Assembly: GCA_905221605.1 (NCBI GenBank)
Contig: CAJNDS010002317.1
Coordinates: 200,001 to 264,000, forward strand
Direction of reading: 5' to 3'
Origin: Symbiodinium natans
Lineage: Eukaryota > Sar > Dinophyceae > Suessiales > Symbiodiniaceae
DNA length: 64,000 nucleotides
This document shows, piece after piece, positions 23,020-34,599 of this stretch. Both the position numbers and the translations under genes were made by a program. The first letter of the stretch is position 1, and each line of letters opens with the position of its first letter. A model generated the notes under the pieces. That model did no database searches, was not told where the DNA came from, and saw only the letters and a program-made list of their open reading frames with translations.

Positions 23020-23215
23020 ACAGGTCAGACTACTTGTGGAGCTGGCCTTGACGCAGCCGCCGTCGGCCAAGGTGCTCTGGACAAGGGGGTAGAACTGGGT
23101 AGGAGGGTTCGTTACCCTGCGCTCGAGGTCAGGGCTATCAGCAGTTTTCCTGACGTAGTTATTTGGCGACGCAAGTGGTTTTTTAAGGAACGCGGTAGCA
23201 AGATCGTGGCTGGTT
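23020..23215 (-). CDS. candidate exon fragment
   Basis: A minus-strand stretch reads DLATAFLKKPLASPNNYVRK and on through ERRVTNPPTQFYPLVQSTLA with no stop. No start or firm splice borders are visible. It could be a chance frame or an exon belonging with the signal-peptide frame just downstream on the same strand. Confidence 0.25.
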
Positions 23216-23270
23216 TATTGCTGCCCATGGATAAGGTGCGGGTGCAACGTCTTTTGATTTTGAAAGGTTG

Positions 23271-24120
23271 ATGTCAGCTTTCATGCTTTTATTAACATTA
23301 CCAATCTTATCTTATCTGGTACATTTCTTTTTATAATGGGTGATCTTCATTCTAATACACTTTTCTTTGACCCTATATTTGGAGGAGATCCTATATTCTA
23401 TCAACATTTATCTGGGTTTTTTGGACATCCAGAAGTTTACAGCTTAATAATTCATGCGTTTGGGATCATTTCCATAAAAATTTCTGGGATTTCCCAATTA
23501 ATAATCTTTGGTAACCAGCCATTGATCTTTGCCTTGTCATCTATTTTTCTTCTTGGAAGTCTTGTTTGGGAGCATCATATGTATACTGTAGGTTTAGAAA
23601 GTGATACAAGAGCTTATTTTACAGGAGTTACAATCTTAATATCCTTACCAACTGGTGCAAAAATCTTTAACTGGCTTTTTACAGATCTTGGAAATCCACC
23701 ATTAGTACACCTTAGAATTAGTTTTGTCTTCTTCTCACAGCTCTTTTTTTTATTAATGTTTACTATAGGTGGTTCTACAGGAATAATTCTTGGAAATGCT
23801 GCAGTAGATCTAGGATTACATGATACATATTATGTTGTAGCACATTTTCATTTTGTTTGTTCTTTAGGGGCTATAATTTCTATCTTCTCTGGACTTGTTT
23901 TTAATGGAGAAAAGACTGTTGGTACTAAGGTTTTATTGCTTTCATCCTCTAGTACACTTCTTTTTTTCATCTACAGTTAATATTTATTGGTATTCTTCTT
24001 ACCTTTTCCCCAATGCGTTTCTTAGGATTTAAAGTTATGCCAACAAGAATCCCATCCTTCCAGATTATTTTAATCCTGGAATTCCCTGTCACAGGAGTAA
24101 CTTTCATATCTTTTGGTTTA
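23271..24120 (+). pseudogene. cox1: mitochondrial cox1 fragment, nuclear copy B
   Basis: Second copy of the cox1 fragment, less damaged: one continuous frame of about 214 codons from MGDLHSNTLFF to a stop at 23980, including the full [20 protein letters not shown] and YYVVAHFHF segments. The 5' frameshift seen in copy A is also present here. After the stop the C-terminal part continues in another frame (GILLTFSPMRFLGFKVMPTR). It shares the unusual SGFFGHPEV, LIIHAFG and VWEHHM residues with copy A. In dinoflagellates cox1 transcripts are edited and genome copies are often fragments, so this may reflect unedited mitochondrial sequence (established background, inference for this case). Confidence 0.87.
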
Positions 24121-24912
24121 CTATCAAGGGGGCAATATGAAGAGAGAAAAGGCCCCCGTTGACTTCGTTCGCACACTCATTGCGTTCACTTATTCACTCC
24201 ATTTAATCGTTCACTTCGTTCACTCTCTCTTCGTAGTTATATGATTAAAGGCACGAGTGAGACGAGTGAGCCGCATGAATGACGATTTTCAAAGGAGTCT
24301 TGGGGCGCGTGCCAGGATGAGAGAAGTCTTTGGGTGATCATTAAAAGCGTGTGAAGAGAACTAATTTGCAAGGAACATGAACGAAGTGAATAGACGCGCG
24401 AAATTAGTGAATGACTGCGCGAGAGAAAAGAGGAAAGTGCGCGGGCTAGTTCTATAATATTAAAAAGCCACTTGAAAAGCCCTTCATTTGTTGGGCTTTT
24501 AATATACTAGCCCGTGAGGATATGATGCGAACACGAAGAGAACGCGTTATTAATGCTGGCAATGAACGAAGAAGAAGCATGCAGTATGAAGAAGGTGAGA
24601 ACGAAGCGTGAACGAAACCCACACTTGATGATTCATAGACTTGGAAATGAAGGTGAAAGGAATGAACTAAAAAGGCCCTATCATTTTTCCCTGTTAGCCT
24701 GTGAATGAGTGAGCCGAATGAACAAGGCGTCGAGCGTCATAAAATATACTGTGTTCGCGGGCAAAAAGGGCCCTTATTTTATATTACCTTCAGGCCATTA
24801 TTATATTACGTGGCTATTCATGAAAGGCCCACGCATCTAGTGTTATAAGAAGCGAGTGGGACCCATATATGCAGCAATGGTCTTTCACCTAAGTCTGCCT
24901 GGGCAAGCCCGC
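24121..24912. other. mitochondrial-type spacer with hairpin, copy B
   Basis: Homologous to 20991-21780 with small indels. The inverted repeat is clearer here: CGGGCTAGTTCTATAATATT at 24442 pairs with AATATACTAGCCCG ending at 24514, with an extra AAAAAGCC/GGGCTTTT stem near the loop. Homology with copy A ends near AGTCTGCCTGGGCAAGCCCG at about 24912, after which the DNA returns to GC-rich nuclear type. Confidence 0.72.
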
Positions 24913-25313
24913 CGCCAGGAAGCCCTCGTTTTGCCTCGCAGCTTTGGTTTAGGGTGTAGGGTTCGAACCCTGAACCCTAAAGACCTTAAAAAGCCCCAAG
25001 CCCTCAGGACCAAACGCCCTAGAAGTTCGACACCCTCGTGCCTATCCCTAAACCTTTAAGTCAGCCCCAAGTCGGCAAAATCCTGCGAGCCAACCTCCCT
25101 CCCCAATAAACCACGCATTAAAATCACCACGAAAACTGAACGTCCACAACCTTGAAATTTCAAGGCCTTGTGTACCGTGCACCAGCTGCCCGCGTCAAAC
25201 AGGACCGTCGAGAAGGCTAGCTACCCGAAGCGGACATCGTGTCGAAAGCAACTTCACCACCCATGGCTTTCGTAGTTTAAGGGGTCAGATCTAGCCATGG
25301 AGCTCAGCTCGGG

Positions 25314-25360
<47 letters not shown>

Positions 25361-25480
25361 GGTGGACGGGGGCCGGAGATTAGAAGGGTTTGAGACAAAA
25401 AGGACGTAGAAGGTCTGGAGTTCGGAGCCAGACGGTCAGGGTTTATGTTTAGGTTAGGGCTTCCTTGATAGATGCTTCTC
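24913..25480. other. non-coding stretch with 43-base poly-G run
   Basis: CCCTAAA-like fragments (24960-25060) and no convincing exon, then an unbroken run of about 43 G at 25317-25359 ending GGTGGTGG. The 45-bp minisatellite begins near 25480. Confidence 0.85.
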
Positions 25481-26985
25481 GAGGTCAGCCAAGGCCTTGC
25501 AAGATTGTTGGTCACAAAGCTTCGAAACGAGCTCCAAGGCCTTGCAAGATTGTTGGTCACAAAGCTTCGAATCTAGCTCCAAGGCCTTGCAAGATTGTTG
25601 GTCACAAATCTTCGAAGCTAGCTCCAGGGCCTTGCAAGATTGTTGGTCACAAAGCTTCGGAACTAGCTGCAAGGCGTTGGAAGATTGTTGGTAAGCTTCG
25701 AAACTAGGTCTAAGGCCTTGCAAGATTGTTGGTCACAAAGCTTCGAAACTAGCTCCAAGGCCTTGCAAGACTGTTGGTTGCAAAGCTTCGAAAGTAGCTC
25801 CAAGGCCTGGCAAGATTGTTGTTTGCAATCTAGCTCCAAGGCCTTGCAAGATTGTTGGTCGCAAAGCTTCGAAACTAGCTCCAGAGCCCTGCAAGACTGT
25901 TGGCGCAAAGCTTCGAAACTAGCTCCAAGGCCATGCAAGATTGTTGTTCACAAAGCTTCGAAACTAGCTCCAGGATCGCAAAGCTTCGAAACCAGCTCCA
26001 AGGTCTTTCAAGATTGTTGGCCACAAAGCTTAGCTCCAAGGCCTTGCAAGCTTCGATGCTAGCTCCAAGGCCTTGCAAGATTGTTGGCCACAAAGCTTCG
26101 AAACTAGCTCCAAGGCCTTGCAAGATTGTTGGTCACAAAGCTTCGAATGTAGCTCCAAGGCCTTGCAAGATTGTTGGTCACAAAGCTTCGATGCCAGCTC
26201 CAAGGCCTTGCAAGATTGTTGGCCACAAAGCTTCGAGACTGTTGGTCGCAAACAATAGCTCCAAGGCCTTGCAAGATTGTTGGTCACAAAAGCTTCGAAT
26301 GTAGCTCCAAGGCCATGCAAGATTGTTGGTCACAAAGCTTCGAAACGAGCTCCAAGGCCTTGCAAGATTGTTGGTCACAAAGCATCGAATCTAGCTCCAA
26401 GGCCTTGCAAGATTGTTGGTCACAAAGCTTCGTAACTAGCTCCAAGGCCTTGCAAGATTGTTGGTCACAAAGCTTCGAAACTAGCTTAACAAGCTCCAAG
26501 GCCTGCTTGCAAGATTGCTGGCCACAAAGCTTCGAAACTAGCCCCAAGACCTTGCAAGATGAGTGGTCGCGCAACTTCGAAACTAGCTCCAAGGCCTTGC
26601 AAGATTGTTGGCCACAAAGCTTCGAAACTAGCACCAAGGCCTTGCAAGATTGTTCTTCACAAAGCTTCAATGCTAGCTCCAAGGCCTTGCAAGATTGTTG
26701 GTGCTTCGAACTTGCCCCATAGCCTTGCAAGATTGATGCTCACAAAGCGTAGCTCCATGGCCATGCAAGATTGGTATTTTCCATGCTAGCCCCAAGGCCT
26801 TGTAAGGTTGTTGGTCACAAAGCTCGCTCCAAGGCCTCGAAACTAGCTTGACTAGCTCCAAGGCCTTGCAAGACTGTTGGTCACAAAGCCTTGAAAGTAG
26901 CTCCAAGGCCTTGCAAGACTGTTGGTCGCAAAGCTTCGAAATGAGCTCCAGGCCCTTGCAAGAAGATTGTTGGTCACGTGAAACT
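25480..26985 (+). repeat. 45-bp minisatellite open on both strands
   Basis: Over 30 units built from GCCTTGCAAGATTGTTGGTC, then ACAAAGCTTCGAAACTAGC, then TCCAAG. Because the unit is 15 codons, frames persist on both strands: SSKALQDCWSQSFET on plus and QQSCKALELVSKLCD on minus. Units are often truncated by deletions that shift the frame, and plus-strand reading passes through at least two frames. Low conservation of any single frame argues that it is a minisatellite and not a gene. Confidence 0.96.
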
Positions 26986-27109
26986 AGTGTCAATTTGGTT
27001 TCGACAGAATCGTCCGAAATCGACAACTTGTTTTGGCGATTTCCAAATCAACTTCTTGTTCCACTGTTGATTTTTTAAAAACCGATAGTCGCCGATAGAT
27101 ACCTAGGAA

Positions 27110-30100
27110 ATCTAGATGTCTAAAACCCAGTCTATTGGGCAACAGTTGCGCGTTTGCAGGTGTTCGTGCGCCTTGACCGAAATCCGTGCTACCTGGACAG
27201 TGTCTTCGCGGCGTCCACTTGGGCTGTCAGTGAGGGGTGGGCGCAGAAGGCGCGGGAGTCGGCTTGGCAAGACAGACGATTGGCTTGCTGCTTGGTCTGC
27301 GTCGCAGCTCTGTCGTCTGGAGCCAGTCCTTGACCATTGCAACGCAATACACGCCGAGCTTTGTGCAGAGTTTTGAGAGTCTTGGCCTGCATCTTAGCTC
27401 TAGCGTCAAGTGTCAAGTCGACCTTTCCTCCTCGCTTATGTCGAGCGCAAGCCGTGAACAATCGCGAGCAAAAGTACAAAACTGGCGAAGAGGCGCTTGC
27501 TTGGGAAGGTTAAAGTGTAGGTGCCGGATTGCGCCGACAGCTTCGTAGTAGTCTTGGAATGCCTCTGTTCACAACCGCGTCGTGGGGCCGTGCGTTGTGG
27601 GCAAGAAGCCGCGCAGCCTCGTAGCTTATCGCAGCGCTGCGATGACTTTCTTCCAGGTTGCTTTCGTGGAATGCTTTGGTTTTGGCTTGGCCTGGCCTGG
27701 AACGCAGTCGCGGTTGCGCAAGCCCAGGGCGCCTTTCCCCAAACCGAAGCAGGCCTAAGTCGCCAAGCTGGCCAGTTCATCACGTGTCAGTTATTGGTCG
27801 AAGGACTCAGAGTCTTGGTCTGTGTCGCAGCTTTATCAGACCGCCTCTCTCTTATTTGACGCACAAGCCGTGAACTGTGTCGCTTGAGAAAGAGGTGCTC
27901 GCTTGAGCACACACAAGCCGCTCCCATCATTGTACGTGGCGGGTTTTGCAGGTGATGTCGTGGAGTCGCGGATTTCTGGAACGCGCCACTTGTCGAAGAA
28001 ACGCGAATTCCCGCAAGCTTTGATCAATCAGACATATTGTTTGCGAGTTCACGTGTAGATGCGGGCCATGCGGGGTTGCCCCAGCAGCTTCCTACAAGTG
28101 GGGTTTTCGTGGGTCGTTATAGGTTTGTTCCTTCGCAAGTTCAAGAGGACAAATAGCCAAGCCGGCGCGCGTGTCGTTTGTCGCAGACGGCTTGCAGCGT
28201 CTACTGTAGTAGTCTGTCGAAGGTTTCAGAGTCTTGGTGCGCGTCTCACAGCTCGATCATTCAGGCGACTTGTCCTCGCTCATTTCAAGTGCTAGCCGTA
28301 GCATCTGCGCTTGAGCGGCTGCCCCGGATGTCAGGCGCTTCTGGAACGCGTAACTTGTCAGTCATGTCGGGGAAGAACGCGGGCAGGCGCAGTGCTTTTG
28401 TCATCTTAGTCGCAGTCAGGCTTGACGCAAAGTTTTCATCGGCGAGCTGCGCATGGCCCGCAGCCCTGATCCCTATACCTCGTGAGGTGTAGGTGCCGGA
28501 TCTTGGAATTGTTTCTAAGCCCATGGCAGTGGCCCCGTGTGTTGTGAGGCCGTGTGTTGTGAAAGAGTTTAGGGGTCGCGGCTTGCCGCGGTGCGGTGAT
28601 TGCTGTCAGCGCGTTGCGTCGTGGCTCGATTACACAGGCGAAGCTCTCCTCGTCATTTTCAAGTGCAAGTCCAGCTCTGTCACGCAGGCGACCTCTCGTC
28701 GCTAGAATTTTCAAGTGCAAGGTGCTGTGAGATCTGGCGCTAGAAGCGGGCCCGGTCCGGGTTTGTGTCAACGCCAGCCTGCTAACTATAGTAATCATCA
28801 GTTTCTGGAACGCGCAACTTGTCAGCAACGTCGGGAATGAAAGCGTGGGAGGCACAGTGCTTTGTCACGCTCGGGATGTAAGCCGGCGAGTTGCGTGTGG
28901 CCTTACAAGTGTGGTTGGAACGCTAAGCTCATGACTGCGGCGGCGTATCTTGCAACGCCGAGTTTCAGCTCTGCCGTCTTGGATGAGTCCTCGCCTGTTC
29001 GAGCTGTGCGAGGTTGGCCGTGGCCAGTGTGTGCGGTGCTGACGGCGCCCAGCGTGATTTGTGTGTTCAGAAGTATATATAGTCCTTGCTTGGAGCGAGC
29101 CAGAGTCTTGGTCTGGTCAAATGAGTCAAATGTCAAGGCGACCGTTCCTCACTTATGTCGAGCGCAAGCCGTGAACAGTCGTGACGAAGCGCGCAAAGCT
29201 GGCGCCTCGATAAGAGGTGGTTTCTTCTGCTTGCTTGGGCAGGTTACAGATGCAGTGCAAGTGACGAAGCCAAGTGTGTTTCGGGCCTGCGCTTTTGAGC
29301 GTAGTTGCTGGCCCAGGCAGCTGCTTGCAAGTAGACGCTCTTGGAATGGCTCGCAGGTTGTGAGGCCGTGCGTTTTGAGCAAGAGGTTGGGTTGGGGTCA
29401 TGTAGCTTGCAGCGCGGCGATTGCTTTCTACTGGTTGTTTTCGTGGAATGCTTTGGTTTGGCTGACCTGGCCTGCGGGGGACGCAATCTTGCTCGCGCAA
29501 GTCCAAGGTGCCTTTCAAGCCGAAACAGGCCTAAGTCGGTAAGCTGGCCAGTGCGTCATGTAGTCATGGATGGCTTGTAGTGCGTAGTGTTCTCCGCAGT
29601 AGTTATTGGTCGAAGGACTCAGAGTCTTGGTTTGTGTCTCAGCTCCATCATCAAGCCGACCGCCTCTCTCGTGTTGCCAGGTGTAGATGCGGGGTTGTTT
29701 TCGTGTTTTCGTGGCATGGTTTGGCTTGGCTTGGTGTGGTCTTTTTTTGCGGGGTGTTTCTGCGCAAATTCAAGACGACCTTCTAAAATGAACCCAAACC
29801 TTACAGAGCCAAGCTGCCGCGTGCGCCGTTTGTCGCAGACTTCAGAAGTAGCAAGCAGCAGTCTGTCGAAGGTTTCAGAGTCTTGGGCCCGATCGCCCAG
29901 GCAACCTGCTCCTCGCTCATTTCAAGCGCAAGCCGTGAAGTCTGTCGCTTGAACAAGACATGCTGTCTTGGGTGCTGCGCTGGTGGAAGCGTCAAAACCA
30001 ACTCCGGGGTTTCCGGAACGCGCAACTTGTCGGCCACATCGGGGAAGAAATATTCTGCCTGGGAGTTGCACGTGGCCAGCAAGCACTGACCCGTTCGGTG

Positions 30101-30345
30101 ACTGATTGCCCTCGCCAAGCTGCGTCTTTGCTCTATCATACAGGTGAGTTCTCTTCGCTAATCTCAAGTGCAAGCCACCGCGAAATCAGGCCCTTGAACA
30201 AGAGGTGCTCGCCAACATGTTAACTTAAAGTAGTGCGCTATCGTCAGTTTCTGGAACGCGCAGCTCGTTAGCAACGTCGGCGACAGAAACAGGGCAGGCG
30301 TAGTGGTATGTCACCCACGCGTGCCGTGAAATGTTCCCCCATGCG
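27110..30345 (+). repeat. mosaic of diverged repeats, partly a 1.75-kb duplication
   Basis: Several modules recur in the same orientation. A module starting TTTCTGGAACGCGCAACTTG occurs near 27975, 28330, 28800, 30007 and 30247. A module with GTCGAAGGACTCAGAGTCTT (or GGTTTCAGAG) occurs near 27797, 28217, 29608 and 29865. The larger stretch 27400-27900 matches 29140-29690, including GTGGAATGCTTTGGTTT and CAGGCCTAAGTCG. Open frames exist on both strands but none is shared between copies. The content resembles an old transposable element family or a tandem array; origin unknown. Confidence 0.75.
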
Positions 30346-31320
30346 CCTTGCGCGTTTGCAAGCCTTGAGCCTTAAGTCGAAATCAACCAGTTATCCCGTA
30401 AACTTAAATCCGCCGCTCTTTTTTTTTTTTTTGGGGGGGGGGGTGGGGCTTGGTGTTTTCCGGGACCTCAAGGACCCCCTGTAAAAAGTCTTCTGGTGCT
30501 ATTGGAATGCTCATGGACTAACACATGGCATACCGTGAGTTTAGACCGATGCAAACAGCTTTCTCTGGTGACATGCCTCCGCAAGCATCACAAGCTCCAT
30601 AACAGCTCATAAAAAGTTGAGCATGTGGTAAAAACCAACACACGAGCCGCGTCTATCAGCCACATACAACATTACAAGAACACAGCAGTCAGAACATCAC
30701 GCATGGACCCGTTTTTTCGGGTGACACAAGATGTGCGACGCAACGCGTCAAACCCACCAAAGCTCATTGATAGCGCTTAAACCGTCATGGCCAGAACGAC
30801 AACCCTCTTGATTTCACGAAGTTGCTTACACGTACAGGTCTGTGATATGCCGACCAAGACCGAGAACTTGTCATGATTGCTTCACCACCAATGCTTGATG
30901 GTTCCCAAGTCATCCTAGCTAAAACACCAACTCTAATGATCTCACGAGGTTGCTGCCACGCATACGACTGTGATTGCTTGATTTCCAACCTATCTGTCAG
31001 GAGCGGTCTTTGTTATTCGCGTGTATTTGATACTTTGGAAGTCTAGGGCTTCTTTCTTGCGGGTAAAGCAAATATACGCTGTAGGTTGTGAACACACCAT
31101 TCCAGGCTTAACTGTTTGGGGTCTTCGCTGGTGTAAGCTTGCATTTTCAATTCGGGAGCCCGGAGCAGGCATCGTAGAAGGAATGCACAAAGGAAAGCTT
31201 GCTTGATCTGGTGTTTTCTGTTGTGGCTTGTCGCTTGCTGACTGCGGCTTCGTGTTTTCCGACATGTGGTTTTTTGATTGTGACTTTACTAACTTGGGAG
31301 CCGGTGGCAGACTTCGGGAA
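30346..31320. other. no gene recognised
   Basis: Contains a T12-G10 homopolymer junction at about 30419-30441 and otherwise unremarkable sequence with short frames on both strands. A weak internal similarity (TTGATTTCACGAAGTTGCT near 30808 and TGATCTCACGAGGTTGCTG near 30935) suggests an old 125-bp duplication. Confidence 0.5.
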
Positions 31321-31700
31321 GTAAGGCGTAAGGGATTGTCGCGTCAATGTATTACGACGACCGTGCAATTTCCCGTTGGGGTTGCTTGTTTCCGATGGAG
31401 GTTTTGCGTTTTCTGATTTTTTTAAATTAAATTTTTCAACTTCTAACTGGGGCACCGGAGGCGGGCAGCGTATGTCAGTCTTTGTCTTGTCAATGTATTA
31501 GGACGATCGTGCGTTTTCCCGTTGTTTTTATTTTTCGATGGCTGCTTTGCGTTTCCGACTGTTTTTATAACTTATATAATTTCGACTTCTCGCAGCATAT
31601 GTTGTTCCTCGTTTCCCGCTTGCGGCATTGTGTCTTCCGAATGTTGCCGTCCTGTTTCCGACAACGGCCCACGTGTTTACCACTCCGCGTCGTTGTTTTC
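31321..31700 (+). repeat. diverged 155-bp duplication
   Basis: TTGTCGCGTCAATGTATTAC at 31337 and the related TTGTCTTGTCAATGTATTAG at 31484 start two segments that share GACCGTGC/GATCGTGC, TTTCCCGTTG and TTTCCGATGG/TTTTCGATGG blocks. The region is T-rich. No coding frame is preserved between copies. Confidence 0.6.
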
Positions 31701-34590
31701 TGACTGCGGCTTCCGCATGTTCAAGTTTGTTTGCTGACTGTGGTTACAACCTTCCGGGAACCGAGGTGCCAAGACACGAAGCAGCACCTCAAATAGGCGG
31801 TAACCCTCAACGCCGCACTGCAGAGCAAGCTTCTGTTGGCCGAGACGAGTCCGAGGTTGAAAGAGAAGCCAGCCAGCTGCAAGCAGAGTAGGCTTGCAAA
31901 AAAGTGGCACCCGGTGTTCGGCTGCCGTCTGTGTTGGCGGCAACTCAGGTGGTGCCCGGCGTCTGCCGCACCTTTTTGCTTGGACACGGTGGGTGAGGAC
32001 TGGTTCGGCAGTGCCGGGTACCAGAAGCCCCGTGAAGCATGAGTTGGTGGCAGGCTGATCTTCCACAGAAAGTGCTTCCTTTGGGTGTGCAGAGCTTTGA
32101 TGCAGAGAGCGAGAAGCACGGCTCTCAGGGCTTTTGCATGCAGTTTCGTTAGGGGAAGAGCTGCAGCTCAGGTCTGCAAACGACGAGTCTCGGACGACGT
32201 CTTGTGGGGCCCTGGATGAGGAATTTATTTCTGGACCTGTCAGACCCGTCATTCTCGGTGTAACTTGGCCTATCTTGGCTTCCATAAATCGCACGGGAAC
32301 AAACAATGAACTGCACAAAGCTGGCAGGCACGCCATTCGAGGCCCAATTTGTTGCAGTACCTGATTCCTGCGCCTGAAGCTTGCAGCTTAGTCTCAATCA
32401 AACTGTTACAGTACCTTACCGTGCCTAGCCTGCCTGCGACATTAGCGGTGTGCATGATCTGAAAGCCCTTCTAAGGGGAGTTTCACTTCAAAAAGGAGTG
32501 TCTGCATGTGCCTCAAGGTGGATGACATCTTGGCGCGCCGCCTGACACCCCGGCAGGCCACCAGTCCTCGGGCAGGGAGCTTTGCGCGTTTACTTCAATG
32601 GCCGGTGCAAGGGACACGGGCTTGAAGCTCAGCGTCAAAGCCTATACGCGTTGTAGATTCAACTAACCCTCCAAGAGGCACGCTGGTGTGTTTGCTGGGC
32701 CACTGGTAGGGGCAGCGTCCACAACTACAGCACATAGCCTGCTGTAGAAGCATGTTGGATGACTGTGGATGACTACTGTTTACTAAGCCGAAGGTTGGGT
32801 AGGTAAGTGCTTCTCACTTGCCTTGCGCGAAAAACAAGGTGTCAGAGAGAAGAACGTAGCACGTGGCTTTGATTGTCAATGGACCTTCTTTTGCCAGGCT
32901 CGGTGTGGACACTGTTGACGATGGCAATGCAGCACTGCTTCTAGCACGAAGAGGCCTTCTGCAGTACTATGTGAGATCGGATTTGCGTGCGCGGAACCTG
33001 CTGTGACAGCCCCTCTTCTGCGCTGAGAAAGACAACGATCCCCACTTACCAACCATGGCTGCAAAGTCCGAACAATCACATGCCGCAGAAACACAGATCC
33101 CGATCAACACCTCGTGTGATTTGCAACCTTGCTTCGACCCTTTGCCAATCTTTTGCTACATGTGGGAAGCTTTCGATTTTTTTTTTTACCTCTTTGCGGC
33201 GCGTGCGTCTTTCGTCCGGCCACTGCCACAGAAAAGTCTGCTTTGAGCTGTCGCGAGTCACCTGTTGCGGTAATTCGGCCGTGCGTCCTTCCGGGGGTGG
33301 TTGGCCCTTCTTATTTGCTCATTTGCTCTAAGCGGCAGTCGCGCTTAACTTTGACCGTCTTTGCGGTGAATGTGTGCGGATGTGTGTGTCCGAGCGCTTT
33401 CGACAGGATGTTCTCAAAATTCGTTTGTCAGTGTAAAAAGTCAGAGACCTGCGCCTACCTGCGAATCTTGGAGGTGTCGGAAGGTTGAAATGTTCGGATT
33501 GTGAAAAGCAGCGGACCACTGCGTCTCCGAGCTGGCTGGCGCGATCCCAAAACCGAGCCAGCATGAGGTGAACGGAAGACCATGGGTTCGCACGTAGGGG
33601 ACAGGGGTTGGTCAAAGCTGCTGCCTGTTGGAGAAGGCCCCATGCTTCCTTGCGAATGCATGCGCGAACTGTTTAACCAAGGCGTCGAAGGAGGCGCAAA
33701 GTTCGACGTTTGAATGAGCCCTCGGCCTTTTGTTTGAGCTCATGTCCGAGTTGCATTCCCAGAGAAGTGCAGGGACAATCGTCGCAAACATCGGGAGTGA
33801 AACTTCTCCCGCAAACGGTCCCCGAAGTCCTGCAAGCTCTTCAACAAGTCCGGGGAACCACACGCTTGAGAACTATCAAAAGCTGCGTTTAAGTGGCGCG
33901 CACGGACCTCTTGAGCTCCCTTCTTCCTTGCCACCCTTTTGCGCGCAAGCTTCGTCATTGCAGCAGGGTCAAGGACTTTCACTGGCGCAGGCGAGCCACA
34001 AAAGACTGCGACAAATGCAAGACTTGTTTGAAGTCGGTTGGTCCAATATTTACGTAGCGGCTGGCCTCAGGCGTCTGATGTTTAACCTGTTTTGTAAACT
34101 TCTCGCATTGTACGTGGATGCTGGAGATGCCTCAATTTCAAGCTTTGCCACGGACATCTCTCTGACAACGTAAAGTTGTTTATACCTTAGTACAACCCTG
34201 AACTAAGCACTTGCCCTAAAGCATGGGTGGGGTTCTTTGTTGGGTGTTTTTTATGGTTTCTTTGGGGTATGTTTTTCGGGCTTTTTCTGTTGTTCGACCC
34301 AGTTAGTCAGTCGGTCGCTCTGTCTGCAACCCCCGCCGAGGGGACCCAATCAGTCAGTCAGCTTATGTGACCTGGTAGGTATGCTCTAGTCCTCTGTCAT
34401 GGACTTAGGTTGCGCCGGCGCTGGCAGTAGCAGTTGTTAAGCTGATGGCCACCATGCAAGTTGTCGCTGTAGTCGTTGTGCCATAAACTTTCAACCCTAA
34501 AACCCACTCCCCACCTCAAAACATATACTACATACTAGATACTGTGTAGACTATGTACACATCGGAGTTGTCACCGGAGCAATTGTGGCA
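31701..34590. other. long stretch without a firm gene
   Basis: Open frames of 60-220 codons exist on both strands but lack splice support. The longest (31677-32336, minus) is Ser/Pro/Arg-rich and looks like chance. Somewhat protein-like pieces are plus 31760-31890 (ending EVEREASQLQAE) and minus 33740-33900 (DLLKSLQDFGDRLREKFHSR). I see no tRNA, rRNA or transposon domain. It may hold short exons I cannot separate from background. Confidence 0.4.
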
Positions 34591-34599
34591 GGACTACCC

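Noticed and set aside
25480-26985. CRISPR-like or gene-like reading of the 45-bp repeats
   Set aside because: There are no spacers, units truncate at random and frames switch along the array; kept only as a minisatellite with a low-weight coding question.
31677-32336. A 219-codon minus-strand frame
   Set aside because: Composition is Ser/Arg/Pro-rich without hydrophobic periodicity, domain or splice support; a chance frame in GC-rich DNA is more likely.
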